From contig JBPXJS010000008.1 of NCBI GenBank assembly GCA_051715425.1, forward strand, positions 611,285 to 675,284: 64,000 nucleotides of DNA, read 5' to 3'. Made by a program: the position numbers and the translations under genes. This DNA comes from JAJTFA01 sp051715425 (GTDB lineage: Bacteria; Bacteroidota; Bacteroidia; UKL13-3). Shown here one piece after another: positions 9,471 through 17,990 of the stretch (the first letter of the stretch is position 1; each line of letters begins with the position of its first letter). Below the pieces are notes generated by a model that saw only the letters and a program-made list of their open reading frames with translations, was not told where the DNA came from and did no database searches.

Positions 9471-10148
9471 TTACTTTTTCTTCTTCAGCTTATCCTTAAA
9501 TACTTTCTGAAATTTTTCCACTTTGGGTTTAATCACAAACTGGCAATAAGGCTGATCTCCATTGAGGTTATAATAATCCTGATGATAATCCTCCGCCACA
9601 TAAAACTCAGAAAACGGAGTAATTTCGGTTACTATTTTATCGGTGAATGCTCCTGATCCGTCAAGTTCCTTTTTATATTTTTCGGCCAGTTCCTTTTGTT
9701 CATTATTTAAATAAAAAATGGCAGACCGGTATTGTGTTCCTGCATCATTACCCTGCCTGTTGAGTGTGGTAGGATCATGGCTGCTCCAAAATGCCTGCAG
9801 CAAATCGCTGTAAGAGATTTTGGCTGGATCAAAAATAATACGGCATACCTCTGCATGGCCCGTTTTTCCATAACTTACTTCCCGGTAGGTAGGATTTTTC
9901 ACATCTCCTCCACTGTATCCGGATGTAACACTTATTACACCTTCCAGTTCAAGAAAAACGGCTTCTACACACCAAAAGCAGCCTGCACCAAATATGGCGG
10001 TATCGTTTCCTTTATTTACAGTTTCAATTGTTTGCATATATTGAGGTATGGCCGCAGCAGGTACCGTTTTTACATCAGCCCTGCTGCATCCGGTTATTGA
10101 AAGATAAAACACAAAAGAACCTAAAAAGTTGCTCATTATTGATTTCAT
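9471..10148 (-). CDS. msrA: peptide-methionine (S)-S-oxide reductase, lipoprotein form
   Basis: A 225-residue MsrA that repairs methionine-S-sulfoxide in proteins. The catalytic Cys57 is in FGAGCFWC. Downstream hallmarks are GGDVKNPTYREVSYGKTGHAE, SHDPTTLNRQGNDAG and YHQDYY. The N-terminus has a lipoprotein signal with lipobox SITG|C (Cys21), so the enzyme is predicted to be membrane-anchored on the periplasmic side and to repair envelope proteins. A second in-frame ATG four codons in could also serve as the start. No MsrB domain is fused. It converges with metF. Confidence 0.95.
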   Translation of the reverse strand: MKSIMSNFLGSFVFYLSITGCSRADVKTVPAAAIPQYMQTIETVNKGNDTAIFGAGCFWCVEAVFLELEGVISVTSGYSGGDVKNPTYREVSYGKTGHAEVCRIIFDPAKISYSDLLQAFWSSHDPTTLNRQGNDAGTQYRSAIFYLNNEQKELAEKYKKELDGSGAFTDKIVTEITPFSEFYVAEDYHQDYYNLNGDQPYCQFVIKPKVEKFQKVFKDKLKKKK

Positions 10149-10232
10149 GGTTTATTAAATTTACTCCATTGATGTGAATGTATGAGCATATACGCTTAAA
10201 ATTGCATAATAGTTTTCAGATATTTGCCTTTT

Positions 10233-10781
10233 ATGAGATTATTAATCCTGGCATTCTTTTTCTCTTCTTCGCTACTGGCACAGCCATTACCCGAAGGCCT
10301 CACCACTATTGAAGGGAAAGCAGTGCCTGCATCCGTTTTTAACAAACACAAGGCCGTTGTTTTTATCTTTATTTCTCCTGAATGCCCGCTCTGTCAAAGT
10401 TATTCGCTTACACTTAAACAGCTTTACAGCACCTATAAGAAAAATGGAGTAGCATTTATTGGCATTATTCCCGGAAACGACTTTACACCTGCTCAGGTTA
10501 AAGAATACCAAACAACATATGGAATTCCCTTTCCTTTGTATTACGACAACCAGCTAAAATTTGTCCATTTCTTTCAGGCATCAGTAACTCCGGAAGTTTT
10601 TTTAATCAATCAAACAGGCAAATTGCTTTACAGCGGTCGTATAGACAATTGGGCATATGAGGTAAGCAGGAAACGAAAGGTAATAACAGATCACAACCTC
10701 AGAGATGCCATTGTTGCATTTACCGAAAACAAGGGTTTAAAGATTACAAAAACCAAGGCCATCGGATGTTTTATAGAGTAA
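10233..10781 (+). CDS. exported redoxin (thioredoxin-fold, CPLC active site)
   Basis: The ATG at 10233 is preferred over an upstream TTG at 10224, giving 182 residues. A signal peptide (ILAFFFSSSLLAQ) is followed by an AhpC/TSA-like thioredoxin fold. The pair Cys51/Cys54 in SPECPLCQSY is the likely redox centre, and VTPEVFLINQTGKLLYSGRIDN is the typical cis-proline/strand region. It is predicted to be a periplasmic thiol-disulfide or peroxide-reducing protein. Its last 16 bp overlap the next gene, so the two are translationally coupled. In other phyla, redoxin and heme-c/copper domains occur fused in this order (established family knowledge), so the pair probably works as a unit. A near-consensus -7 box (GATATTTG) is at 10219-10226. 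Confidence 0.85.
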   Translation: MRLLILAFFFSSSLLAQPLPEGLTTIEGKAVPASVFNKHKAVVFIFISPECPLCQSYSLTLKQLYSTYKKNGVAFIGIIPGNDFTPAQVKEYQTTYGIPFPLYYDNQLKFVHFFQASVTPEVFLINQTGKLLYSGRIDNWAYEVSRKRKVITDHNLRDAIVAFTENKGLKITKTKAIGCFIE

Positions 10782-12139
10782 AACGGTTAATCATAATTGG
10801 TTTGGCCTTTACCGGTTTATACTCCTGCAGCAACCAAACCGGCAGGTTAACCGGTGAGTCTATTACTTTTTCAGAACATATTGCCTTGGTAATTCATCAA
10901 AACTGCACCAAATGCCATATGCCCGGAGAGGCCGGCCCTTTTAACCTTATAACCTATGATGATATTGCCAAAAGGGGCAAACTTATTAAATATTTGGTGA
11001 AGGAAAGGATAATGCCACCCTGGCCTGCCGATGCTTCTTACAGCCATTTTGCCAACGAAATGGTATTGAGTAATGAGCAAATTAAACTTATTGAAGACTG
11101 GGTTGATAACGGTATGCCGGTTGGCGACAGTACACTTACCTATGCCTTACCGGATATTAAAAAACTATTGAATATAGGAACACCCGATATGGTGGTGAAG
11201 CTTCCAAACATTAAGATTCAGGGAAATAACCAGGATTTATTCCTTGTAATGAAAATCCCTTTTGAATTACCTGCTGATACATTTGTAAGGGCCATTGAAT
11301 TTGTGCCAGGAAACAAAAAACTGGTTCACCATGTAAATGGGCATCTTATACAGTATGAAGATGGCAAAAAGAGCGGGATTTTTGACGGGAACTATTTTAT
11401 CAATCAGGACCAGGCAAACAGCCAGTATATTCATAAGCAATTGGGAATGCTTAATGATGACGGATCATATGCTCCAATGACACCCAGTGTGAGTAACTAT
11501 CTTCCGGGAGCCTTATTTAGTTTTTACCCTAAAGAAATCGGAGGGTATACCTTAAAAAAGAAAAATGCATTTTACCTCAACGACATGCACTATGGTCCGT
11601 CACCGGTTGATGCCATTGACTCTTCCTATTTTAAAATATATTTTGGTTCAACCCCGCCCGTGCGTCCCGTTGGAGAATTTCAAATGGGTAGCCTTGGTAT
11701 TACTCCTGTTGAACCTCAACTGATTGTACCTGCAGGACAAAAAAAGACATTTCATATTAAAGCCACCATTCCTGAAGACATATCACTTATTACCATTGTG
11801 CCACATATGCACCTGATAGGTAAAAAATACCTGGCTTATGCAGTAAAACCAAGTGGAGACACGATACCGCTTATCCGTATTAATAACTGGGATTTCAGGT
11901 GGCAATATTTTTATCAGCTAAAAAAACTGCTTCATATCCCAAGAGGAACCACCATTTATGTGGAAGGTGAATATGACAATACAGCAGACAATCCTAATAA
12001 TCCTTTTTCACCACCACAGGAAATAAGGGAACGAAATGGAAGCATGAAAACAACAGACGAAATGTTTCAACTGATTATTACTTACGTTCCATACCAAAAG
12101 GGTGATGAAAACTTTAGTCTGGAAAACGCCAAACCCTGA
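10766..12139 (+). CDS. lipoprotein with c-type heme motif and PHM-like copper monooxygenase core
   Basis: A 457-residue protein with a lipobox GLYS|C (Cys21), a c-type heme site CTKCH (47-51) within ITFSEHIALV...MPGEAGPF, and PPWPAD. A copper type II ascorbate-dependent monooxygenase-like core follows. His188/His189 (LVHHVNGH) and His275 (NDMHYGP) correspond to the CuH ligands of peptidylglycine hydroxylating monooxygenase. His347/His349 (PHMHLIGK) and Met433 (TTDEMFQL) correspond to the CuM ligands. The alignment is by eye. All metal ligands appear intact, so an active heme/copper oxidoreductase on the periplasmic face is likely. Its substrate is unknown. It overlaps the upstream redoxin by 16 bp. 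Confidence 0.8.
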   Translation: MFYRVKRLIIIGLAFTGLYSCSNQTGRLTGESITFSEHIALVIHQNCTKCHMPGEAGPFNLITYDDIAKRGKLIKYLVKERIMPPWPADASYSHFANEMVLSNEQIKLIEDWVDNGMPVGDSTLTYALPDIKKLLNIGTPDMVVKLPNIKIQGNNQDLFLVMKIPFELPADTFVRAIEFVPGNKKLVHHVNGHLIQYEDGKKSGIFDGNYFINQDQANSQYIHKQLGMLNDDGSYAPMTPSVSNYLPGALFSFYPKEIGGYTLKKKNAFYLNDMHYGPSPVDAIDSSYFKIYFGSTPPVRPVGEFQMGSLGITPVEPQLIVPAGQKKTFHIKATIPEDISLITIVPHMHLIGKKYLAYAVKPSGDTIPLIRINNWDFRWQYFYQLKKLLHIPRGTTIYVEGEYDNTADNPNNPFSPPQEIRERNGSMKTTDEMFQLIITYVPYQKGDENFSLENAKP

Positions 12140-12907
12140 TTAACCCTGCTTTCTGTGAATAACTCCGGCAACAGCCTGAGCAGTGGGCATAATGGTTAAC
12201 TCATTAATATTTACATGCGCTGGCCTTGATAGCACAAAACTAATGGCCTCTGCAATATCAGATGCCACGAGGTTGTCAAATCCTTCATACACCTTTTTGG
12301 CCCTTTCCACATCCCCATGAAAACGAACTATACTAAACTCCGTTTCTACGGCACCCGGGTTAATGGCTGTAACTTTAATAGGGTATTTTACCAGATCAAT
12401 CCTCATGGCTTTATTCAGGGCATCAACCGCATGTTTGGTTGCACAATACACGTTTCCGTTAGCATATACTTCTTTGCCGGCTATGGAGCTGATATTAATG
12501 ATATGCCCGCTTCCTTTCTTAATCATAAATGGCAAAATAGTTCTGGTAACATACAATAAGCCTTTCACGTTGGTATCTATCATGATATCCCAATCGTCCA
12601 TATCCCCATCTTCAATTGATGAAAGGCCGCTGGCAAGTCCGGCATTATTAACAAGTACATCTATGGATTGCCATGGTTCCGGTAAAGCCTCGAGCACTTC
12701 CTTTACCTTATTTCTGTCTCTCACATCAAGAGCCAGAGAAAGGCAACTGCTATTAAACCGGCTTTTCAGCTCATCTGCCAGATCGTTAATCCGTTCTGTT
12801 CTGCGGGCGGCAAGTATCAGATCATACCCCTCTGAGGCAAGCTGACGTGCGGTAGCCTCACCAAGTCCGGCCGAAGCTCCTGTTATAAAGGCAATTCTCC
12901 TGGTCAT
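12140..12907 (-). CDS. short-chain dehydrogenase/reductase (YdfG-like)
   Basis: A 255-residue classical SDR. The cofactor loop is TGASAGLG (9-16), with NNAG at 87-90 and the catalytic Ser141/Tyr154/Lys158 in NISS and YCATK. The basic AARR after strand beta-2 suggests NADP(H) preference. The closest recognisable relatives are YdfG-type NADP-dependent 3-hydroxy-acid dehydrogenases. The PG motif (NPGAVETEF) and the C-terminal ADHVNINE-like segment (PAHVNINELTIMPT) fit that group. Its stop abuts the stop of the convergent copper protein gene with no gap. Confidence 0.92.
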   Translation of the reverse strand: MTRRIAFITGASAGLGEATARQLASEGYDLILAARRTERINDLADELKSRFNSSCLSLALDVRDRNKVKEVLEALPEPWQSIDVLVNNAGLASGLSSIEDGDMDDWDIMIDTNVKGLLYVTRTILPFMIKKGSGHIINISSIAGKEVYANGNVYCATKHAVDALNKAMRIDLVKYPIKVTAINPGAVETEFSIVRFHGDVERAKKVYEGFDNLVASDIAEAISFVLSRPAHVNINELTIMPTAQAVAGVIHRKQG

Positions 12908-12961
12908 TTTTTATTTTCATTAAACGTTGTAAAAATATAACCACAACCTTAATTTTACACT

Positions 12962-13342
12962 ATGAATTATACCATCGAAAAAAATGAGCATTACTCTTTG
13001 ATCAAAACTGATTTGAATGTAATGAATAAGGAAACCTGCAATAAGTTGCGTGAAAAGGTATTGCACGAGGTGGCCAGCAATAGCAAATACGTTATTGTAA
13101 ATATTGACGGGGTAACAGAGTGTAATGCAGATGGAACCCGCGAGCTTATACAACTGGCACTCGATCTCAGGAATAATAATGGGATGCTCATTCTTACCCA
13201 TGCCGATGACCAGTTTTCCCGCCTGTTTAACAAGGCCGATATTACCTTTATACCCACTGATATAGAAGCCATCGACTTTGTATTTATGGATCAGCTGGAG
13301 AAACAATTTCTGAATATGGGCGATGACCTGAATGATGCATGA
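12962..13342 (+). CDS. STAS domain protein (anti-anti-sigma-like)
   Basis: A 126-residue single STAS domain, related to SpoIIAA-type anti-sigma factor antagonists that switch partner binding by serine phosphorylation. The core strand VIVNIDGV and the loop/helix CNADGTRELIQLAL (54-67) align with the SpoIIAA segment MDSSGLGVI. The residue at the phospho-serine position is Asp57. The C-terminus (EAIDFVFMDQLEKQF) matches STAS proteins commonly found next to rnz in Bacteroidota. It overlaps rnz by 4 bp. No anti-sigma kinase or sigma gene is nearby. Confidence 0.8.
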   Translation: MNYTIEKNEHYSLIKTDLNVMNKETCNKLREKVLHEVASNSKYVIVNIDGVTECNADGTRELIQLALDLRNNNGMLILTHADDQFSRLFNKADITFIPTDIEAIDFVFMDQLEKQFLNMGDDLNDA

Positions 13343-14256
13343 GTGCTGAATTAACCATTTTAGGAAGCAGTTCAGCCACGCCTACCCCAAACAGGTTTCC
13401 CTCTGCCCAATACCTTAATTTTCTGGATCACCATATTCTGATTGATTGTGGTGAAGGCACCCAGATGCAACTAAGCAAATACAAACTCAAAAAATCCAGA
13501 ATAGAATATATTTTCATCAGCCACGTGCATGGAGATCATATACTTGGTTTGCCAGGTTTAATATTCTCCATGAATCTGATGAACCGAAGTTTACCACTTC
13601 ACATTTTTGCCCCGAAAGAACTGTTTGAGTTGCTTGATTTGTATATTAAACACAGCGAGGCACGCATGAAGTTTGATATTATCCGTCATGTAACCAACCA
13701 CCTGAAAACAGAAGTTATTTTTGAAGACACCATGCTCCGTGTTACTTCATTTCCTTTGTACCACAGGGTACCAACCACGGGATTTTTATTTGAAGAACAA
13801 TTTCGCCTGAAAAAAATAAATGTGACCGCTTGCGAAAAAAATCATATCCCATTTACTTTTTACAATGAACTGAAAAAGGGTAAAGATTATATGAGTGCAG
13901 ATGGACAAACCATTATCGCCAACGATCTTTTAACTTTTGAAACCGGAGAAACCATGCAATATGCATACTGCTCCGATACTTCATACAATGAAAATGTTGC
14001 CAGGCAGGTGGAAGGGGTTCAGCTTTTATACCATGAGGCTACGTTTGCGCACGATAAGCTCGACAGGGCCACAGAAACCATGCATACCACTGCATTGCAG
14101 GCAGGTAAAATAGCCCAACTGGCAGGGGTAAAAAAATTGCTTATCGGCCATTTTTCCTCCCGTTATGATGATCTCAATGTATTATTAACTGAAGCACAGA
14201 AAGAATTTGAGCATACAGAACTTGCCATTGAAGGCAGTAAATTTATTCTCTATTAG
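13339..14256 (+). CDS. rnz: ribonuclease Z (tRNA 3'-processing endonuclease)
   Basis: A 305-residue metallo-beta-lactamase-fold nuclease that trims the 3' trailer of tRNA precursors. Zinc ligands are visible in SHVHGDH (His62, His64, Asp66, His67), YCSDTSY and LIGHFSSRY. The N-terminal LGSSSATPTPNRFPSA is the family start. It begins inside the STAS gene (ATGA overlap) and ends 6 bp from the convergent Ppx/GppA gene. Confidence 0.96.
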   Translation: MSAELTILGSSSATPTPNRFPSAQYLNFLDHHILIDCGEGTQMQLSKYKLKKSRIEYIFISHVHGDHILGLPGLIFSMNLMNRSLPLHIFAPKELFELLDLYIKHSEARMKFDIIRHVTNHLKTEVIFEDTMLRVTSFPLYHRVPTTGFLFEEQFRLKKINVTACEKNHIPFTFYNELKKGKDYMSADGQTIIANDLLTFETGETMQYAYCSDTSYNENVARQVEGVQLLYHEATFAHDKLDRATETMHTTALQAGKIAQLAGVKKLLIGHFSSRYDDLNVLLTEAQKEFEHTELAIEGSKFILY

Positions 14257-14262
14257 ATCTGC

Positions 14263-15174
14263 TCAGGTATGAAACAACATACCTTCTTTTAAGGAGTATG
14301 ATGAACTGATTAATTTTTTTATCCCATAAGTGTCGAGCACATATTTTATCATAATGGCTGATACTACGATCATTTCTACCCTGAACTGAACCATACCACC
14401 TGCATTTTCACGCTCCTCTTTACCGGAATGAATCATTAAATCATGAAATAAATCAAAATCTGCAATGTGCACCAAACTCGCATTGGGTGTTATTATTTCA
14501 GGTGTTTTGCGGAAGTGAATAGCCAATACATCATGAAGGGTTTCAAAAGATCCGGCTGAGCCTACCAATACTTGTGGCTTGTATAAAGCAACAGCCTGAT
14601 GGAGGGGTTCCAGCATTTCATGAAGATAACTTTTAAGCATCGTCATTTCATTTGGCAAAATAGGTTCGTGCCTGTGATACCTTTCTATCAGCCGGGCGGC
14701 CCCAAGGCGAAAACTCTGCTTCCATAATATATCCGACTTTTTTCCGATGATAAACTCAACACTTCCTCCACCAATATCCATTACCAAAACCGGCTCATCA
14801 GGCAAATGAAAAGAATTGGATATTCCTAGGTAAATCAGCTCAGCCTCCTTGTCTCCAGATATGGCCTCAATATGAATTCTATAATCTTCAAGTGCTTTTT
14901 TAATAAACAATTGTCCGTTTGCTGCATCTCTTATGGCAGAAGTTCCAAAAGCTGTTACCTCCTGCACCCCATAAGTATCCAATAACTGGCGGAACTCTTT
15001 CAATGCACTCATTCCACGGTTAAATGCGGCATTACTGATTACACCTGAATTAATGCCCCCCTCACCTATTTTTACCGCAACTTGTACCTTGGCTATTTCC
15101 TTCAAACAACCGGATACCACCTCCGCTATTAGCAGGTGAAATGTGTTAGTTCCCAAATCAATAATGGCACGCAT
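14263..15174 (-). CDS. Ppx/GppA family exopolyphosphatase
   Basis: A 303-residue protein of the actin-like ASKHA superfamily. The phosphate-1 loop is IDLGTNTFHLLIAE (5-18) and the phosphate-2 motif is VMDIGGGSVEFIIG. It is the short, single-module form without the C-terminal HD-like domain of E. coli Ppx. It hydrolyses polyphosphate or pppGpp, and the two activities cannot be separated from sequence alone. It is a single gene, convergent with rnz and divergent from crcB. Confidence 0.9.
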   Translation of the reverse strand: MRAIIDLGTNTFHLLIAEVVSGCLKEIAKVQVAVKIGEGGINSGVISNAAFNRGMSALKEFRQLLDTYGVQEVTAFGTSAIRDAANGQLFIKKALEDYRIHIEAISGDKEAELIYLGISNSFHLPDEPVLVMDIGGGSVEFIIGKKSDILWKQSFRLGAARLIERYHRHEPILPNEMTMLKSYLHEMLEPLHQAVALYKPQVLVGSAGSFETLHDVLAIHFRKTPEIITPNASLVHIADFDLFHDLMIHSGKEERENAGGMVQFRVEMIVVSAIMIKYVLDTYGIKKLISSSYSLKEGMLFHT

Positions 15175-15279
15175 CGTTACTTTCCTGTTGAAACCTTAAA
15201 GATAATCAATTTCCATTTTATCAGGGCATTTCAGGTAGGGTAATTCCTTTTCATAAAAACATTTTCAAACCGATTTACC

Positions 15280-15287
15280 TATCTTAG
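15280..15287 (+). promoter_or_regulatory. candidate -7 box for crcB-rsgA-dtd
   Basis: TATCTTAG differs from TAnnTTTG at one base and ends 18 bp before the crcB ATG. No fluoride riboswitch fold was recognised in 15175-15305. Confidence 0.35.
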
Positions 15288-15305
15288 CCACATAATTCTT
15301 ACTGA

Positions 15306-15677
15306 ATGAAATTGATTTCACTGGTTGCATTTGGAGGTGCCCTTGGCTCTGTTTTCAGGTATATGGTATCCCTGTGGCTAAAACCTGCTTTTGCACATCT
15401 GTTTCCGTGGAACACCTTTGTGGTTAATTTATTGGGTTGCGCCCTTATCGGGGCTTGTATTGCCTGGTTTAGCACCCAAAAAAATCCGGATATACAGCTT
15501 TTTATTACCGTAGGTATTTTAGGTGGATTCACCACTTTCTCGGGCTTTGGTTTGGAATTATTTTCAATGGTAAAAGCTAAAGCATACTTACCGGCTGCTT
15601 TTTATGTATTGGGTTCAAATATTGGTGGTTTATTGGCCGTTTATTCCGGTTATAACCTCATCAACCATATCAGATGA
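15306..15677 (+). CDS. crcB: fluoride ion channel CrcB/Fluc
   Basis: A 123-residue protein with four membrane helices, of the size of Fluc channel subunits, which act as dual-topology dimers exporting fluoride. Conserved segments are GGALGSVFRYMVSLW, TFVVNLLGC (the pore asparagine) and GGFTTFSGFGLE (the Phe-box and sodium-site threonines). It is the first gene of a tight plus-strand operon. Its last 4 bp overlap rsgA. Confidence 0.95.
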   Translation: MKLISLVAFGGALGSVFRYMVSLWLKPAFAHLFPWNTFVVNLLGCALIGACIAWFSTQKNPDIQLFITVGILGGFTTFSGFGLELFSMVKAKAYLPAAFYVLGSNIGGLLAVYSGYNLINHIR

Positions 15678-16597
15678 TAAAAGGATTAGTACTCAAATCA
15701 ACCGGTAGCTGGTATCAGGTAAAAACAGATCAAGGCATTGTATCCTGCAGGATAAAGGGAAAATTCCGGCTTGAGGGAGTGAAACACACAAACCCTGTTA
15801 CAGTTGGCGACAAGGTTCACATTCAAATGGAAGATAACCAGGATACAGGTATCATCGTATCCATTGAGCCACGAACAAACTATATTATTCGCAAAGCCAG
15901 CAACCTTTCCAAACAAACCCATATTATTGCCAGCAATCTTGATCAGGCCATTCTGGTTGCTACAATAGCTTTCCCGCAAACCTCACTTGGTTTTATCGAC
16001 CGATTTTTGGTTACAGCAGAAGCTTACCATATTCCGGCTATTTTGGTTTTAAACAAGGTAGATTTATGCCACCATGGTCTTGAAGAAATACTGGAAGATA
16101 CTATAGACCTTTACCAGAACAAGGTTGGTTACCCTTGTTTAAAAACTTCAGCCAACACAGGTGAAGGAATAGATACTTTAAAAGGCCTGCTTAAGGATAA
16201 AACTTCTCTTCTTAGCGGGCATTCTGGTGTTGGCAAATCATCTTTACTGAATATGATTGAGCCTTCGTTGCAGCTAAAAACAAAGGAAATCTCAGCTCAC
16301 CACATGAAGGGTCAGCACACTACTACGTTTGCAGAAATGCATCCGCTTTCGTTTGGAGGGTATATTATTGATACTCCCGGAATAAGGGAGTTTGGTATTA
16401 TTGATATCAAAGATGCAGAACTTTCTCATTATTTCAGGGAAATGAATCCCCTCATTGGGAGTTGCCGGTTTAATAATTGTGAACACAAAGGCGAACCAGG
16501 TTGTGCCATTTTAAAGGCCGTAGACAATGGTACCATATCAGCCGAAAGATACCAAAGCTACCTGAGCATATTAGCCAACGAAGACCTTTACGCATAA
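15674..16597 (+). CDS. rsgA: ribosome small-subunit-dependent GTPase A
   Basis: A 307-residue circularly permuted GTPase that checks late 30S subunit maturation. An N-terminal OB fold is followed by G4 LNKVD, then G1 GHSGVGKSS, then G3 DTPGIREF. The C-terminal zinc knuckle is CRFNNCEHKGEPGC. The permuted order G4-G1-G3 is diagnostic. It overlaps crcB by 4 bp and ends 3 bp before dtd. Confidence 0.97.
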   Translation: MIKGLVLKSTGSWYQVKTDQGIVSCRIKGKFRLEGVKHTNPVTVGDKVHIQMEDNQDTGIIVSIEPRTNYIIRKASNLSKQTHIIASNLDQAILVATIAFPQTSLGFIDRFLVTAEAYHIPAILVLNKVDLCHHGLEEILEDTIDLYQNKVGYPCLKTSANTGEGIDTLKGLLKDKTSLLSGHSGVGKSSLLNMIEPSLQLKTKEISAHHMKGQHTTTFAEMHPLSFGGYIIDTPGIREFGIIDIKDAELSHYFREMNPLIGSCRFNNCEHKGEPGCAILKAVDNGTISAERYQSYLSILANEDLYA

Positions 16598-16600
16598 AAG

Positions 16601-17053
16601 ATGAGAGTAGTTCTGCAACGCGTTACCGGTGCCTCCGTTTCTATTAGTGGGGAGTTGCATTCGTCAATTAACGATGGAATGCTTATGCTGGTCGGTATTG
16701 AATCTGAAGACACATATTCTGATCTGGAATGGTTAAGTAATAAAGTCACCAATCTGAGGATTTTTAATGATAACAACGGGGTGATGAATCTCTCTGTAAA
16801 AGATACAGAAGGAGAAATTTTAGTCGTGAGCCAATTTACCCTCCATGCCAGCACTAAAAAAGGAAACAGGCCTTCTTATATAAAAGCAGCCCGTCCGGAA
16901 ACCGCCATTCCACTTTACAACAGCTTTATTCTATTACTTGAAAAAGAATTGGGTAAGCCGGTAAAATCAGGTGTTTTTGGTGCTGATATGCAAGTTTCTC
17001 TCCTAAATGATGGCCCGGTAACTATTATTATTGACAGCAAAAACCGGGAATAA
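16601..17053 (+). CDS. dtd: D-aminoacyl-tRNA deacylase
   Basis: A 150-residue DTD, the usual length. It releases D-amino acids mis-attached to tRNA. The start MRVVLQRVTGASV, the catalytic SQFTLHAST segment and the cross-subunit GPVT (cis-proline) motif near the C-terminus are all present. It is the last gene of crcB-rsgA-dtd. A bidirectional terminator follows 2 bp after the stop. Confidence 0.97.
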   Translation: MRVVLQRVTGASVSISGELHSSINDGMLMLVGIESEDTYSDLEWLSNKVTNLRIFNDNNGVMNLSVKDTEGEILVVSQFTLHASTKKGNRPSYIKAARPETAIPLYNSFILLLEKELGKPVKSGVFGADMQVSLLNDGPVTIIIDSKNRE

Positions 17054-17054
17054 A

Positions 17055-17088
17055 AAAAATCCCGCCTGCAATAACAGACGGGATTTTT
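17055..17088. terminator. bidirectional terminator between dtd and gldN
   Basis: AAAAATCCCG (17055-17064) pairs with CGGGATTTTT (17079-17088), with an additional CTG/CAG above one mismatch. A-runs and T-runs flank both sides, so it can end both dtd and the convergent gld operon. Confidence 0.88.
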
Positions 17089-17107
17089 CACATAGAAACG
17101 TAAAATC

Positions 17108-17986
17108 TTAATATTCCCAAAGGTCGTGTTCACGCTCGAACAGATCTTGTTTAATTCTTTCTGATTCAAGCAAGGCAGCCAATCCATTGTCCTTAAATTC
17201 TTCCAGTTCACTTATCTTTCTGTCGTACTGATTGGCTTCTTTAATGATATAACTGCTGAACAGGCGTTGTTCAAACCAGTCGTCAAAAGTTATCCTGGCA
17301 GCATCATTTCCACGGTTAAATACTTCCATGTTTACTAACAGTTCCCTTACATCATTCTGGTCAGGGTCCTTATCGTCTCTATGGTATTTTAAAACGCACA
17401 AATCCTGATCATCTTCTGTTTCCTGTCCGGCAAATTTAGGTCTGTATTGTGGTGCAATAGCAATAATGCGCACATACATTCTGGATTCCTTTTTATCAAA
17501 AATCCAATCTTCCACCACCCTGAATTTTAGAATTTTTCTAACCGGATCCATCTTGTCAACTACGGTATCCAAACGTTGATTAAAAGGATCCTCAGGATCT
17601 CCGTTCGGATCAATAATATTTTTTACATAATTGGTATCAGCACCTTTTCCAAGGTATTCTTCAATGGTCATAGAAGAGGTAAGCGAATCATCATTGTAAG
17701 GAATTAACTTACCGTCTACCACTGCATTATAAAGAATAAGACTTAACGGGTTTTTAGGCCACTGCATACACATATTCATTTTTTCACGTGTATCGATAAT
17801 GCGGTGTACCCTTTTAGCCCAAAACACATCAGCCTCTCTTAAATATGGCCATGGAACAACTTTCCTTTCCTGCACAGCCTGACGGGTATAAATAAAATCA
17901 TCATATACACCTTGAGCAGAAGCTGTATTAAGCAGCAACAGAAATGCTGTTAAGAGTTTGATACTATTTAATGCAACTTTATTCAT
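17108..17986 (-). CDS. gldN: T9SS ring protein GldN/PorN
   Basis: A 292-residue periplasmic protein starting at the ATG at 17984-17986, 4 bp after the gldM stop. An upstream ATG at 18016 would extend it into gldM and displace the signal peptide. The signal peptide (about 5-24, ending TASA|QG) is followed by a typical GldN body with ADVFWAKRVHRIIDTREKMN and RVVEDWIFDK. GldN/PorN binds the lipoprotein GldK/PorK to form the large periplasmic ring of the T9SS. It is the last gene of porP-gldKLMN. Confidence 0.95.
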   Translation of the reverse strand: MNKVALNSIKLLTAFLLLLNTASAQGVYDDFIYTRQAVQERKVVPWPYLREADVFWAKRVHRIIDTREKMNMCMQWPKNPLSLILYNAVVDGKLIPYNDDSLTSSMTIEEYLGKGADTNYVKNIIDPNGDPEDPFNQRLDTVVDKMDPVRKILKFRVVEDWIFDKKESRMYVRIIAIAPQYRPKFAGQETEDDQDLCVLKYHRDDKDPDQNDVRELLVNMEVFNRGNDAARITFDDWFEQRLFSSYIIKEANQYDRKISELEEFKDNGLAALLESERIKQDLFEREHDLWEY

Positions 17987-17990
17987 AAGT

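Noticed and set aside
12363..12845. 160-codon plus-strand frame
   Set aside because: It is antisense to the SDR gene, which has all catalytic residues, and has no motifs of its own.
15175..15305. fluoride riboswitch in front of crcB
   Set aside because: I looked for the compact pseudoknot consensus and did not see it. The region is AT-rich with only a -7-like box.
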